A stretch of 64,000 nucleotides of DNA from Akkermansia sp. N21116 (GTDB lineage: Bacteria; Verrucomicrobiota; Verrucomicrobiia; Verrucomicrobiales; Akkermansiaceae). Below are positions 1 to 9,480 of the stretch, one piece after another. Every line of letters starts with the position of its first letter. Position 1 is the stretch's first letter. The translations under genes and the position numbers were made by a program. The stretch spans positions 2,046,001 through 2,110,000 of the forward strand of contig NZ_CP139035.1 of assembly GCF_029854705.2 (NCBI RefSeq). The letters are read 5' to 3'. The notes below the pieces were generated by a model. That model was not told where the DNA came from, searched no databases, and was given only the letters and a program-made list of their open reading frames with translations.

Positions 1-472
1 TGTTCTGATAGATCCTGCTTACCTCGTTGCCGTCGGTGACTTTGTCATCCAGAATGGCATTGGTTGTCGGCGTGTTGCACATACGCAGGGAGGCGATGAA
101 GACAAGTTGCTGGCGCGGGGGGAGCTTGCCTGCTTCCTCCATCCATTCCGGTACCATGTCGTCGTGGTCCATGAAAAGGCGCGAGACAAAACCGAGGGTG
201 CCCATCATGAAGTCGGATGAGTCCAGGATACCGGCGCGGGATAGTTCCCCGATTTTTTTTGTAAAGCTTTCAGGGTTGGGGTTCTTGTAGTAGTTCATCA
301 TCCAGGAGAACACGGCTGTTTGGCGTATAAGTTTCCTGTCTTCCTGCGATAGCACGGTAACCTCCGCATCCGAAGGGGCTTTTTCCCCGGCGGTTGGGGG
401 AGCGGCACAGGCGGAGGGCAGGATGATGGTCGCAAGCAGCAGCAAGGGATGGAACAGTCGCTCGGATAACAT
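1..472 (-). CDS. Putative lipoprotein, C-terminus beyond window edge
   Basis: Reading the minus strand from an ATG at 472 gives an open frame of 157 codons running off the left edge, so the C-terminus is missing. The protein begins MLSERLFHPLLLLATIILPSAC, a basic start and hydrophobic stretch ending at a lipobox-like Cys22, which suggests an outer- or inner-membrane lipoprotein. The mature part is helical and polar, with two Met-Met pairs and the sequence MDHDDMVPEWMEE. I recognise no domain. The next gene, the recombinase, lies upstream on the same strand with a 61-base gap. Confidence 0.65.
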   Translation of the reverse strand, partial: MLSERLFHPLLLLATIILPSACAAPPTAGEKAPSDAEVTVLSQEDRKLIRQTAVFSWMMNYYKNPNPESFTKKIGELSRAGILDSSDFMMGTLGFVSRLFMDHDDMVPEWMEEAGKLPPRQQLVFIASLRMCNTPTTNAILDDKVTDGNEVSRIYQN

Positions 473-533
473 AGTCACAATATCCGCCAATTCCGCAAGA
501 AGTAAAGCGAGAAGGCCGTTCTTGCAAGGCAGT

Positions 534-1421
534 CTAACCCCTTGGATGAAAGCGGTGGTGGATAGAACGCAGAGCGGCATCGTCCACATGGGTGTAGATT
601 TGGGTGGTGGAGATGTCGGCATGGCCGAGGAGTTCCTGGATGATGCGCAGATCGGCTCCGTTATGTAGAAGATGGGTAGCGAAGGAATGGCGCAGAAGGT
701 GCGGGTAGACGTGTTCGTCCAATCCTGCGGCTGCGGCGCGTTCGCGGATGATCTGGCGGATTCTTTCGCGTGTGAGTGCCGTCCCCCTGCGAGATAGGAA
801 CATGTGACTCCTTGTTTTTTTACCGACGAGTTTCGGGCGGGAGCGTTCCAGGTAGAAGGCGATGGCGGCGGCGGCTTGTTCACCCACGGGGACAAACCGC
901 GTTTTGTCTCCCTTTCCGGTGACGCGCAGAAAACGTTCTCCGGCATCGTAGTGTTCCAGGCGGAGGCTGGTCAGTTCACTGACTCGGAGTCCGCTGGCGT
1001 ACAGGAGTTCCAGAATGGCGCGGTCGCGGGCGCCGAGGGGGAGGTCGTCCGGAGAGATACTTTCCAGAAGGATACGGACGGTTTCTTCGTCGAGTGTCTC
1101 GGGCAATTGTATTTCAGGTTGCGCGGAATCAAGGAGTGCCGCCGGATCCGTCGGAAGGAAATGCCGCATATGAAGCCAACGGAAGAAGATGCGGACGTGA
1201 ACCATCTCAACGCGCCTGGTACTGCGCTTGCGGGAACCGTCCGCGAGAAAATCCATGAAATCGACCAGACGGACCAGAGAGATATCCTCCAGAGTGAGGG
1301 ATTGGCTTTCCATCCATTTTGCGAGGTGTTCCAGGCTTTGAAGGACGGAAAGCTGGTAGGATGTACTTAACCCCCGTTCCGCGGCCAGGAACATTTGGAA
1401 CTGTTCGATACGTTCTCTCAT
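534..1421 (-). CDS. xerD: Tyrosine site-specific recombinase, XerC/XerD type
   Basis: A 295-residue tyrosine recombinase with the full catalytic set: Arg146 (GLRVSEL), Lys170 (VTGKGDKTR), His241 and Arg244 (HLLRHSFATHLL), His267 (GHADIST) and Tyr276 (QIYTHV). The N-terminal part (1-110) is the SAM-like core-binding domain. Length matches XerD/XerC, which resolve chromosome dimers at dif. I chose the ATG at 1421 because a longer frame from 1505 would overlap the upstream amidase gene by 53 bases and adds a Pro-rich tail not typical of the family. It could be XerC rather than XerD; no phage or integron context argues for an integrase. Confidence 0.85.
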   Translation of the reverse strand: MRERIEQFQMFLAAERGLSTSYQLSVLQSLEHLAKWMESQSLTLEDISLVRLVDFMDFLADGSRKRSTRRVEMVHVRIFFRWLHMRHFLPTDPAALLDSAQPEIQLPETLDEETVRILLESISPDDLPLGARDRAILELLYASGLRVSELTSLRLEHYDAGERFLRVTGKGDKTRFVPVGEQAAAAIAFYLERSRPKLVGKKTRSHMFLSRRGTALTRERIRQIIRERAAAAGLDEHVYPHLLRHSFATHLLHNGADLRIIQELLGHADISTTQIYTHVDDAALRSIHHRFHPRG

Positions 1422-1452
1422 GGGGGTCTTGGGGGGAGTAGGAGGGGAGGTG

Positions 1453-2310
1453 TTAATGTCCCCAGCGTCTGGTAATGCCGCCGTAGGTTTCAATGCGGCG
1501 GTCACGGAAGAAAGGCCAGATGCGGCGGTGGTCTTCCAAGGCCTTCAGGTCGATGTTGGCATAGAGGATGGTTTCTTCGGAGACGGGAGCCTTGGCAATG
1601 ATTTGCCCGTAGAAGTCCGAGATGAAAGTTTGTCCCCAGAATTCGCTGTTGCCTTCGGTTCCGACGCGGTTGATGGCGCAGACATAGCATCCGTTGGCGA
1701 CGGCGTGGCCGCGCTGGACGGTTTCCCAGGCGCAGTGTTGTGCTTCGCCGAGCAAGGGTTTTTCTTCGGGGAGCCAGCCGATGGCGGTGGGGTAGAAGAG
1801 GATCTCGGCCCCTTCCAGAGCCGTCAGCCTGGCTGCTTCCGGGTACCACTGGTCCCAGCAGATCAGGACACCTATTGTTCCGAATTTCGTTTTGAATGCC
1901 TTGTAGCCCAGGTCGCCGGGCGTGAAGTAGAATTTTTCTTCGAATCCGGGGTCTTGCGGGATGTGCATTTTGCGGTACAGGCCGAGGAAGGAACCGTCTG
2001 CGTCGATAACCCAGGCGGTGTTGTGGTAGAGACCGGTGGCGCGTTTTTCAAAGCCGGAAGCGACGATTACGACGCCAAGCTCGGCGGCAAGGCTCTGGTG
2101 GGCTTCTGTCAGAGGACCCGGGAGAGGGTCTGCAAGGTCGAAGAACTCGCAGTCTTCCATCCTGCAGAAGTATTGGGTCGTGAAGAGTTCCTGAGTACAA
2201 ATGATCTGTGCTCCGTTAGCGGCGGCCTGACGGATGGCATCCTCGGTGCGAGCTTTGTTGACGGCGGGTGATTCGTCTGCGGACAATTGGATGAGAGCGA
2301 CCTTCGGCAT
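1453..2310 (-). CDS. aguB: N-carbamoylputrescine amidase (nitrilase superfamily)
   Basis: A 285-residue carbon-nitrogen hydrolase with the Glu-Lys-Cys triad: Glu41 (CTQELF), Lys114 (RKMHIP) and Cys151 (ICWDQWYPEAAR). The sequences YHNTAWVIDADG and EKFYFTPGD fit the AguB subgroup, which converts N-carbamoylputrescine to putrescine, CO2 and ammonia in the agmatine route. The usual partner, agmatine deiminase, is not in the window. It lies just upstream of the recombinase on the same strand and diverges from the MoxR gene across about 100 bases. Confidence 0.9.
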   Translation of the reverse strand: MPKVALIQLSADESPAVNKARTEDAIRQAAANGAQIICTQELFTTQYFCRMEDCEFFDLADPLPGPLTEAHQSLAAELGVVIVASGFEKRATGLYHNTAWVIDADGSFLGLYRKMHIPQDPGFEEKFYFTPGDLGYKAFKTKFGTIGVLICWDQWYPEAARLTALEGAEILFYPTAIGWLPEEKPLLGEAQHCAWETVQRGHAVANGCYVCAINRVGTEGNSEFWGQTFISDFYGQIIAKAPVSEETILYANIDLKALEDHRRIWPFFRDRRIETYGGITRRWGH

Positions 2311-2414
2311 ATGTCACGATACCTACACTGCCGCACGGGTTTTTCCAAGCCCGGAAACGGACAAAGACAGAATTTCTCCGTGCCAAACTCCGGGGATCAT
2401 GGTAAAGCGTCCGC

Positions 2415-3422
2415 ATGATGCAATCCTCTTCACTGCCGACGGATGATGTGGAGTCCATCGATCGCCTGGGAGCGGTTTATGGTGATCTCCGCCGGGAACT
2501 TGGCAAGACGATCATCGGCCAGCAACGCGTGCTGGAACTGGTGTCCGTGTCGCTTTTTGCCGGAGGTCATGCCTTGCTGATGGGGGTGCCCGGGCTGGCG
2601 AAAACCCTGCTTGTCGGTTCTGTGGCTAAATCTCTTGATTTATCGTTTAACCGCATTCAATTTACGCCGGATCTGATGCCGTCCGACATCACCGGGACGG
2701 ATATCATCCAGGATGCCGGGCTGGGGGGCAAACGTATGTTCGAATTTGTCAAAGGTCCGGTGTTTTCTCATATTGTGCTGGCGGACGAGATCAACCGTGC
2801 ACCGGCGAAGACCCAGTCCGCTATGTTGGAGGCCATGCAGGAACACCGGGTGACCGTTATGGGACGCACGTTCGAGCTACCGCGTCCGTTTTTTGTCCTG
2901 GCAACCCAGAATCCCATCGAACAGGAGGGAACTTATCCTTTGCCGGAAGCACAGTTGGATCGCTTCATGTTTCTGATCGAGGTGGATTACCCTGGCTTTG
3001 ACGAGGAATTGCGCATTGCACGGGAAACGACCGGAGGGGAGGTCAAGCCCCCGGCTCCCGTGTTGTCCGGTGAGGAAATCATCTTTTTTCAGCAATTGGT
3101 GCGCCGTATTCCTGTGCCGGAACATTGTTATGACTACGTTGTCAAACTGGTCCGTGCCTCCCGTCCGGGGCTGGAAGAGTCACCGGACTGGGTGAAAGAA
3201 TTTGTCAGCTGGGGGGCAGGGCCTCGTGCCGTCCAATACCTGATCCTCGGTGCGAAGGCACGTGCCGCCTTGCTGGGCAGCTATATGGTGCGCCAGGAGG
3301 ATATTGATGCCATGGCGGAACCGGTGCTGATCCATCGTATTGTAACGAATTTTGCGGCGGAATCCCAGGGATTGACTCCGGCTTTGGTCATTAAACGCCT
3401 CATCGGCGAACTGAAGGAGTAA
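2415..3422 (+). CDS. MoxR-type AAA+ ATPase
   Basis: A 335-residue AAA+ ATPase of the MoxR family. Walker A is GVPGLAKT (57-64) and Walker B is VLADEINR (121-128), followed by the MoxR signature APAKTQSAMLEAMQE and sensor region ATQNPIEQEGTYPLPEAQLDRF. MoxR proteins act as chaperone-like ATPases that help assemble or activate partner proteins, often through a von Willebrand A domain. It sits 6 bases before a DUF58 gene, the classic MoxR partner, so the two form an operon. The remaining Bat-type genes often found in such clusters are absent here. Two adjacent ATG codons (2415, 2418) are possible starts. Confidence 0.92.
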   Translation: MMQSSSLPTDDVESIDRLGAVYGDLRRELGKTIIGQQRVLELVSVSLFAGGHALLMGVPGLAKTLLVGSVAKSLDLSFNRIQFTPDLMPSDITGTDIIQDAGLGGKRMFEFVKGPVFSHIVLADEINRAPAKTQSAMLEAMQEHRVTVMGRTFELPRPFFVLATQNPIEQEGTYPLPEAQLDRFMFLIEVDYPGFDEELRIARETTGGEVKPPAPVLSGEEIIFFQQLVRRIPVPEHCYDYVVKLVRASRPGLEESPDWVKEFVSWGAGPRAVQYLILGAKARAALLGSYMVRQEDIDAMAEPVLIHRIVTNFAAESQGLTPALVIKRLIGELKE

Positions 3423-3428
3423 TCCTGC

Positions 3429-4337
3429 ATGATGGAACGCTATCTGGATCATGACTGGCTGTCCCGCCTGGGGAACGTTCCCCTGGAGGCCCGCCGAAGT
3501 GTGTCCGGATCCGTTTCAGGACGTCATCGGAGCTTGAGTCACGGAGTTTCCGTGGAGTTTGCGGAATACCGTAAATATGTACCCGGGGATGATACTCGCC
3601 GATTGGATTGGAAGGCTTATGCACGTTCCGACCGATATTATGTCAAAGAGTATGAGTCGGATACGAATCTTCGTGCTATGTTCGTGATCGACGTGTCCGG
3701 GTCGATGGCTTTCCCTGGTCCGGGAAGCAAGCCGTCGAAATATGAGAAAGCCTGTTGCATGGCGGCTAATTTGGCCAGCCTTGCTATTCGTCAGGGAGAT
3801 GCCGTGGGCGCTTGTTTCGCGGGAGCCGGAAGCCAGGAAGGTTCTTTGCGGCTCTACATGGCTCCGTCGCGGCGTCCGGTACAGCTACGGACAGTGATGG
3901 AGCAGATGGCCGGCATTCAACCGGAGGGAAGGACGACTCTGGCCCGTTCCCTCCACGAGTTGGCGGAACGGATGCCGGCGCGAGGATTGGTTGTGGTCTT
4001 TTCGGATTTGTACGAGGAGGCGGTAGCATTGAAAAATGCGCTCCGTCATTTGTCATTTAAAAAGCACGATTTGGCCGTGTTCCATTTCGTCGATGCCGTA
4101 GAGCGAAATCTGGACATTGATTGTCCGACCCGATTTGTGGATATGGAAGGCAGGATGGCGTTGATGACGGAGCCGGATCTGATCCGCGGCGAGTACGCTT
4201 CCATGATGCAGGATTTTATGAAGGCATGTTCACGCGCTTGTACTGATGTGCATGCGGATTACAATGTCGTGTCTTCCGAGTCTCCCTGGCAGGATACCCT
4301 GACGGCTTTCCTGATGAGCCGCACCGGCCAGTTGTGA
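3429..4337 (+). CDS. DUF58 domain protein with vWA-like fold
   Basis: A 302-residue DUF58 protein. The diagnostic block VPGDDTRRLDWKAYAR lies at 51-66, and a metal-site-like motif DVSGSMAFPG begins at 88. It has no signal peptide or membrane segment, so it is probably cytosolic. An AAGGAG element near the end of the MoxR gene lies upstream of the ATG. It is expected to be the partner through which the MoxR ATPase acts; the final target is unknown. Confidence 0.88.
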   Translation: MMERYLDHDWLSRLGNVPLEARRSVSGSVSGRHRSLSHGVSVEFAEYRKYVPGDDTRRLDWKAYARSDRYYVKEYESDTNLRAMFVIDVSGSMAFPGPGSKPSKYEKACCMAANLASLAIRQGDAVGACFAGAGSQEGSLRLYMAPSRRPVQLRTVMEQMAGIQPEGRTTLARSLHELAERMPARGLVVVFSDLYEEAVALKNALRHLSFKKHDLAVFHFVDAVERNLDIDCPTRFVDMEGRMALMTEPDLIRGEYASMMQDFMKACSRACTDVHADYNVVSSESPWQDTLTAFLMSRTGQL

Positions 4338-4358
4338 ACTGTGAGCGACCGGAAAAGA

Positions 4359-4402
4359 GAACAGGCGCGAGTTCCCTGTGTCAGGGAAAATCGCGCCTGT
4401 TC
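4359..4402. terminator. Bidirectional hairpin between convergent genes
   Basis: GAACAGGCGCGA pairs with TCGCGCCTGTTC, and inside this TTCCCTG pairs with CAGGGAA, giving a long stacked hairpin. It lies between the converging ends of the DUF58 gene and metG. It has no clear T-run on the plus strand, so function as a terminator is inferred from position and stem strength. Confidence 0.6.
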
Positions 4403-4424
4403 CTGAAAAGGAATCACGGGGGGG

Positions 4425-6047
4425 TTAGTGTCCCGCCTTCTTAGCAGCTTCTTTTGCCGCTTTTGCCGCGATTTTGGCTTTTTCTTCCTCAGAGAGGATT
4501 CTTGGGAAGACAGGGATAGCTTCTTCGCAGACGTTGTGTTCGTCGGGCAGGATACCCCAGCGGAGATCTGCAGGAGTGAGGCCCGTGTAGATTTCCGTGG
4601 CGTTGATCTGTCCCAGGATGCGTTCGGTGGCTTCCGGCAGGACGCAGGAGAGCAGAACGGCGGATTGGGCACAGCATTCGATCACATGGCGTAGCACGCA
4701 GTTGATGCGCGCTGCCTGGGTTTCGTCCTTGGCAAGCTCCCAGGGAGCCTGTTGCTGGAGGTATACGTTGCAAGCGGTCAAGTGGGCATTGAGGGCAGCC
4801 AGGGCCTTGGATGTCTGGTTGTCATCCATCAGGGTGCCGAATTGTGCCACGGTGTCCGCCATGGACTTGCGGAGTGAGGCGGAGAGCTCGTCATCGTAGT
4901 CTCCAACGGCTGTCAAAGAGGCAGCCTGGTACTTCCTGGTCATGGCGAGCGTGCGGTTGCAGAGGTTGCCGAAGGTGTTGGCCAACTCGGTGTTGTAGAG
5001 CATGACGAGGCGGTCCGCATCGAAGTCGGAGTCGTAGCCGCTTACGATATCACGGACGAGGTAGTAGCGCAGAGCTTCTTTTCCGAAGGCATCGATGAGG
5101 ACATTGGGGTCAACGACATTGCCGATGGACTTGGACATTTTTTCACCATTGATGTTCCACCATCCGTGGACGAGGAGCGAGGGCATTTGCTCATCGCTGA
5201 ATCCCATGGCATGGAGCATAGCTGGCCAGTAGATTCCGTGGGCGGGCACCAGAATATCCTTGCCGATGACTTCGCAGTCGGCGGGCCACAGCTTGTCGAA
5301 GTCAGGCAGATCGCTGCCGGGTTCCTTGAGGTAGCCGGCGAAGGAGATGTAGTTGATCAGGGCGTCGAACCAAACGTAGGTGACGAAATCCGGATCAAAG
5401 GGGATTTCGATACCCCAGGCCAGACGGGTCTTGGGGCGAGAAATGCAAAGATCGTATTCGAAAGCATCGTTGATAGCATTGATGACGGCCTTCTTGCGGA
5501 AATCCGGCAAGACGAACGTATCGGAAGAGGTGATAAAATCCTGTAACCACTGGGCATACTTCGTGAGACTGAAGTACCAGTTTTCTTCTTCAATTTCAAC
5601 GACTTCTCCCCATTCTTCCCCGAAGCTGCCGTCTTCCTTGCGTTCCTTGTCGGTCAGGAATTGTTCCTGTCGAACGGAATAGAATCCCTTGTATGCCTTT
5701 TTGTAGAGGTCTCCCTTTTCGTAGAGGTTGGTCAGGATTTTCTGGACGCAGGCGATGTGACGGGGATCGCTGGTGGCGGCCCATCCATCGTATTGGAGGC
5801 CGAGCCGGAGCCAGAGGTCTTTGAATTTTTCCGTCATTTCATTGGCGTGCTGTTCGGGGCTGATTCCCCGTTTTTCCGCCGTTTGCTGAACTTTTTGTCC
5901 ATGCTGGTCCACGCCGGTCAGGAAGAAGACTTCCTCTCCCTTCAATCGGTGCCAGCGAGCCAAAACATCCGACAATACTTTTTCATAGGCGTGCCCGATG
6001 TGGGGCGGCGCATTCGTGTAGTCAATTGCCGTGGTGATATAATACAT
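4425..6047 (-). CDS. metG: Methionyl-tRNA synthetase
   Basis: A class I aminoacyl-tRNA synthetase of 540 residues when started at the ATG at 6047. HIGH is at 16-19 (PPHIGHAYE) and KMSKS at 303-307. No zinc-binding cysteine pairs are visible in the connective region after YKGFYSVRQEQFLT, so it resembles the zinc-free MetG group. The C-terminus is a short Ala/Lys-rich tail and lacks the tRNA-binding dimerisation domain of longer MetG proteins. The longer frame from 6083 adds 12 residues outside the family pattern. The gene diverges from the thioredoxin-like gene. Confidence 0.95.
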   Translation of the reverse strand: MYYITTAIDYTNAPPHIGHAYEKVLSDVLARWHRLKGEEVFFLTGVDQHGQKVQQTAEKRGISPEQHANEMTEKFKDLWLRLGLQYDGWAATSDPRHIACVQKILTNLYEKGDLYKKAYKGFYSVRQEQFLTDKERKEDGSFGEEWGEVVEIEEENWYFSLTKYAQWLQDFITSSDTFVLPDFRKKAVINAINDAFEYDLCISRPKTRLAWGIEIPFDPDFVTYVWFDALINYISFAGYLKEPGSDLPDFDKLWPADCEVIGKDILVPAHGIYWPAMLHAMGFSDEQMPSLLVHGWWNINGEKMSKSIGNVVDPNVLIDAFGKEALRYYLVRDIVSGYDSDFDADRLVMLYNTELANTFGNLCNRTLAMTRKYQAASLTAVGDYDDELSASLRKSMADTVAQFGTLMDDNQTSKALAALNAHLTACNVYLQQQAPWELAKDETQAARINCVLRHVIECCAQSAVLLSCVLPEATERILGQINATEIYTGLTPADLRWGILPDEHNVCEEAIPVFPRILSEEEKAKIAAKAAKEAAKKAGH

Positions 6048-6185
6048 GCCGGGGACTCTAGAAGCATGGACGGTTCTTTGCAAGACTTAACAAATTCTCC
6101 GGACGATTCCCGATATGACCAGTAGCCTTATACGGGGTATTTTTGATTTTATTCGACATTCGTATTCCCTCTTTGAACGTTATGA

Positions 6186-6214
6186 TTGCCAAATAAGTCG
6201 TAATGGCATAGATA
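6186..6214 (+). promoter_or_regulatory. Possible sigma-70-type promoter of thioredoxin-like gene
   Basis: TTGCCA (6186-6191) and TAGATA (6209-6214) are separated by 17 bases in an AT-rich stretch. The predicted start site would lie only a few bases before the ATG at 6226, implying a very short leader. The spacer also contains TGCCA and TGGCA as an inverted repeat. Only sequence resemblance supports this. Confidence 0.3.
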
Positions 6215-6225
6215 GAACAATAATC

Positions 6226-7203
6226 ATGAAATCATTCCTACCATTCGCCGTAGCTGTCGCATGCATCGCTCCCGCTTTTGCCGCTGACGGCTGGTTGTCC
6301 GATTTGGACGAAGCCAAAAAGGCAGCTGCCGAACAGAATAAAAATATTTTAATCGAATTTACCGGTTCCGACTGGTGCCCTCCCTGCATGGCTCTCAAAA
6401 AGAACGTCATGAGCAAGGAAGAGTTCACGGGGCCTGCTTCGGAACAATTCGTTCTGCTGGAACTGGACTATCCCAGACAGAAAGAACAATCGGCTGAAGT
6501 GAAGGCCAAGAACCAGGCTCTTGCCCAGAAGTATGGCATTGAAGGATTCCCGACGGTCGTGTTCGCCGATGCCAAGGGTGTTCCCTTCGGTTCATTTGTC
6601 GGTGGTCGTGACATGGATAGTGTCAAGAAGGCTATGTCCGATGCTTTGAAAGCCAAGGTGGACATTGACAAGGCAATGGCGGAAGCCGGCAAATCTGAGG
6701 GGGAAGCCAAGATCAAGGCTCTCGGTCAGGTGCTGAAGCTGGCTCCCAAGGAATATGCGGATACCTTCTATGGCGACGTGAAAAAGGAACTCCTCGAATT
6801 GGACAAGGATGATGTTTCCGGTCTTCGCGCTGCGGATGCCCTTGCCAAGAAATTGCAGGAACAGGAAGTTGCCTTGATGAATGCAATGAATGGCCTTGGT
6901 AGAGATGCCTCCCCGGAAGAAATAACGAAGGCTCTGGACAAATTTGCCGAAACGGAAGGCCTCCTTCCCGAAACCAAGCAGAAGATCGGCTATTACCGTT
7001 TCCAGAGTCTGATGGGAGAAGGCAAGCTTGACGAAGCCATCGCCGTGATGGACGAAGCTATCAAACTATCCCCGGAGAGCGAACCTGCCCAAATGATGTC
7101 CAGCATGAAGGATTTCATCAGCAAGAATAAGGAACAAATCCTGAAGAAAATCCAGGAAGACAAGGCTGCCAGACAGGGACAGCCTGCAGAGGACAAGAAA
7201 TAA
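6226..7203 (+). CDS. Exported thioredoxin-family protein
   Basis: A 325-residue protein with a Sec signal peptide (MKSFLPFAVAVACIAPAFAA) and a thioredoxin fold carrying an intact WCPPC motif at 50-54 (FTGSDWCPPCMALKK). The cis-Pro region is GIEGFPTVVF. The C-terminal half is a long Ala/Lys/Glu-rich helical region with TPR-like pairing near LDEAIAVMDEAIKLSPESEP. It is likely a periplasmic disulfide oxidoreductase with a helical partner-binding tail. The ATG at 6226 is chosen because the signal peptide begins there; the open frame extends to 6115. Confidence 0.85.
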   Translation: MKSFLPFAVAVACIAPAFAADGWLSDLDEAKKAAAEQNKNILIEFTGSDWCPPCMALKKNVMSKEEFTGPASEQFVLLELDYPRQKEQSAEVKAKNQALAQKYGIEGFPTVVFADAKGVPFGSFVGGRDMDSVKKAMSDALKAKVDIDKAMAEAGKSEGEAKIKALGQVLKLAPKEYADTFYGDVKKELLELDKDDVSGLRAADALAKKLQEQEVALMNAMNGLGRDASPEEITKALDKFAETEGLLPETKQKIGYYRFQSLMGEGKLDEAIAVMDEAIKLSPESEPAQMMSSMKDFISKNKEQILKKIQEDKAARQGQPAEDKK

Positions 7204-7255
7204 CAATTGTTTGTTCTCCGGGAGGCTGTTTCAGTTATTCCCCGGAATTTGGAAA

Positions 7256-7285
7256 GGCTGTCGGTAAAAACCGGCAGCCTTTTTC
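7256..7285 (+). terminator. Rho-independent terminator after thioredoxin-like gene
   Basis: GGCTGTCGGT and ACCGGCAGCC form a 10-base stem (one wobble pair) around AAAA, followed directly by TTTTT. It lies about 50 bases after the stop codon. Confidence 0.85.
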
Positions 7286-7304
7286 GTTGAGTTGAACGTG
7301 GAAT

Positions 7305-7946
7305 CTAGCAGGTATGTTCCCATAGGATGCGGGTACCTATGCCGATGAGAACGAGTCCGGCCAGAATGCCGAGGAGTCGTGTGGGAAGGCGGTGCAAATA
7401 TCCTGCGGAGAGAAATCCGGTGACTGCGCACATGAAGGTGACAAGACCGATAACGGTGGCCGGGATGAGTGATGCCGCCGGAAATAGAGAGAGCGCGGCT
7501 GATTGACCCGGTGTCAAACAGGGCTGGGTACTGAGGAGGAAGATACTTCCGCCGGCGACGAGGGCATCAATGCTGGTGGCGATGCCGATGGCAAACAGTG
7601 TGGCTATGGAAATGAGACCGGAAGATTCGTCGCGGATGTCGTCTTCATCGTCGGATGAATTCCGGGATTCCTGAATGACTTTCAGGCCGAGAAGGAGGAA
7701 TACGCCGAAGGCGATCCAGTGATCCCATGATTCTATGATACCGCGGAGAGATTCGTTGCGGTAGGCGCTGGAAATGAGAGCAAATCCGATGACGGGCATT
7801 AAGAATTGACCGCAACCCGTGGTTGTACCCAGGCGCAGAGCATTGCCCAGGCGATGTCTCTTCATGATCAAACCGTAGGAGAAGGAGACGACGAAGGCAT
7901 CCATGGCGAGAGCCAGGGCTAGCAGGATAATTTCCAGAAAATTCAT
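7305..7946 (-). CDS. mntP: Manganese efflux pump MntP family
   Basis: A 213-residue inner-membrane protein with six hydrophobic segments. It is built as two half repeats, each with the MntP acidic signature: LALAMDAFVVS near residue 16 and GIATSIDALVAGG in the second half. An acidic loop (SSDDEDDIRDE) separates the halves. MntP exports Mn2+ to avoid toxicity. I saw no yybP-ykoY manganese riboswitch in the short gap before the start. The next upstream gene is the symporter, 41 bases away on the same strand. Confidence 0.85.
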   Translation of the reverse strand: MNFLEIILLALALAMDAFVVSFSYGLIMKRHRLGNALRLGTTTGCGQFLMPVIGFALISSAYRNESLRGIIESWDHWIAFGVFLLLGLKVIQESRNSSDDEDDIRDESSGLISIATLFAIGIATSIDALVAGGSIFLLSTQPCLTPGQSAALSLFPAASLIPATVIGLVTFMCAVTGFLSAGYLHRLPTRLLGILAGLVLIGIGTRILWEHTC

Positions 7947-7987
7947 GAGAGGCAGGTGTGGGAGTAATCCGGATAGAGGAGGGGAAG

Positions 7988-9367
7988 TTAGTCGACTTCC
8001 GGAATCGGAGTGTTATCATGTTCGTCCAGGTGGTGGTTCCAGAGGTAGTGCCGGGTATCGGCGACGATGACTCCGGAAAGGCCGATCAGGCTGATGAGGT
8101 TGGGGATGCACATGAGGGCATTGGCGCAGTCGGCGAAATTCCATACCATCTCGACTTTGGCGATGCAACCGACGAAAACGAGGATAACCCAGACGATGCG
8201 GTAGGGAAAAACGGATTTGATGCCGACGAGGTATTCCATAGCTTTTTCTCCGAAATAGGACCATCCCAGAAGAGTGGAGATGACGAAGGTCAGCAAGCTG
8301 ACGGTCAGGAGTGGCATGCCGATGTAGGGTATTTTTGAAAAAGCGCTAAATGTAAGTGTTTTGCCATCGGTGAACGAGATGTCCGGATGGGCGATGACGC
8401 TCGTTGTGATGACAATGCCTGTCAAGGCGCAGATGATGACCGTGTCCCAGAACGGTCCGGTGGAGGAGATGAGAGCCTGGCGGACGGAATTGGCTGTTTT
8501 AGCCGCAGCCGAGGCAATCGGAGCCGAACCCAGACCGGCCTCGTTGGAGAAGAGGCCGCGCGATACCCCGGCGCGCATGGCCATCATCAACGTTGCTCCT
8601 GCGAATCCTCCTTCGACGGCTTCCCCGCTGAAGGCGGATTCCAGAATGAGACTGATGGCCGGCAGAACGTGGTGGGTCTGCATGATCAGGATGAACAGAC
8701 ACCCTCCGATGTAAAAAACAGCCATCAGGGGAACCATCAGGGCGCATGTCCGACCAATGCTCTTGATACCTCCCAGCATGACCAGACCGGTCAGGACAGT
8801 GAGGACTGAGGCAGAAAGCCAGGTGGGAATGGCCCATGTTTCATTCAGCAGGGTTGCTGCCGCGTTACCCTGGGTCACGTTGCCGATACCGAAGGCGGCG
8901 ATAGCAGTCAGAATGGCGAAGACGATACCGAGGGATTTGGAGTGCATCCCGCGCTCAAGGACGTACATGGGACCTCCCATCATTTGTCCGTCACTGCTGC
9001 GGACTCGGTACCTGATGGCCAGCAATCCTTCTCCGTACCGAGTGGCCATGCCCAGGATTCCGGTGATCCAGCACCAGAAGACGGCACCCGGTCCTCCGAT
9101 GGAGATGGCAAGGGCGACTCCGATAATGTTGCCCGTGCCGACAGTGGCTGCCAGGGCGATCATCAGAGCGCTGAACTGGGAGATGTCCCCTTCCTTATTG
9201 GCTTCATCACGGGAAAAATACATTTTGAGCGCCGTGACGAGATGTCTTTGCGGGAATTTGAGGCGGATGGTGAGGAAGATGTGCGTACCGAGCAGGAGGG
9301 TTAGCAAGGGCCATCCCCAGAGGAAGGAACTTAGAGAGGTAAAGGCATTGTTGAGGGCGTCGATCAT
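7988..9367 (-). CDS. Alanine/glycine:cation symporter (AGCS family)
   Basis: A 459-residue multi-pass membrane protein with the AGCS signatures ATVGTGNIIGVA, GGPGAVFWCW and GGPMYVLERG, followed by the conserved SRGLFSNEAGLGSAPIA block. Family members import alanine or glycine with Na+ or H+. It may be co-transcribed with mntP downstream. Confidence 0.92.
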   Translation of the reverse strand: MIDALNNAFTSLSSFLWGWPLLTLLLGTHIFLTIRLKFPQRHLVTALKMYFSRDEANKEGDISQFSALMIALAATVGTGNIIGVALAISIGGPGAVFWCWITGILGMATRYGEGLLAIRYRVRSSDGQMMGGPMYVLERGMHSKSLGIVFAILTAIAAFGIGNVTQGNAAATLLNETWAIPTWLSASVLTVLTGLVMLGGIKSIGRTCALMVPLMAVFYIGGCLFILIMQTHHVLPAISLILESAFSGEAVEGGFAGATLMMAMRAGVSRGLFSNEAGLGSAPIASAAAKTANSVRQALISSTGPFWDTVIICALTGIVITTSVIAHPDISFTDGKTLTFSAFSKIPYIGMPLLTVSLLTFVISTLLGWSYFGEKAMEYLVGIKSVFPYRIVWVILVFVGCIAKVEMVWNFADCANALMCIPNLISLIGLSGVIVADTRHYLWNHHLDEHDNTPIPEVD

Positions 9368-9480
9368 GAGCGGGTTCGTTTCATCTACATGTTTCAGTGA
9401 GTTGCGGCAAGCACCTTTCCCCGGATATCGGAAAAATCCGTCTTGCCGGGTGGGCGCCGGAAAGGTAGTTTAAGGCGACT

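Noticed and set aside
534-1421. Tyrosine recombinase as a mobile-element integrase
   Set aside because: Length and motifs fit housekeeping XerC/XerD, and no attachment sites or cargo genes are seen beside it.
7947-7987. Manganese riboswitch before mntP
   Set aside because: The gap to the upstream symporter gene is only 41 bases, too short for a yybP-ykoY element.
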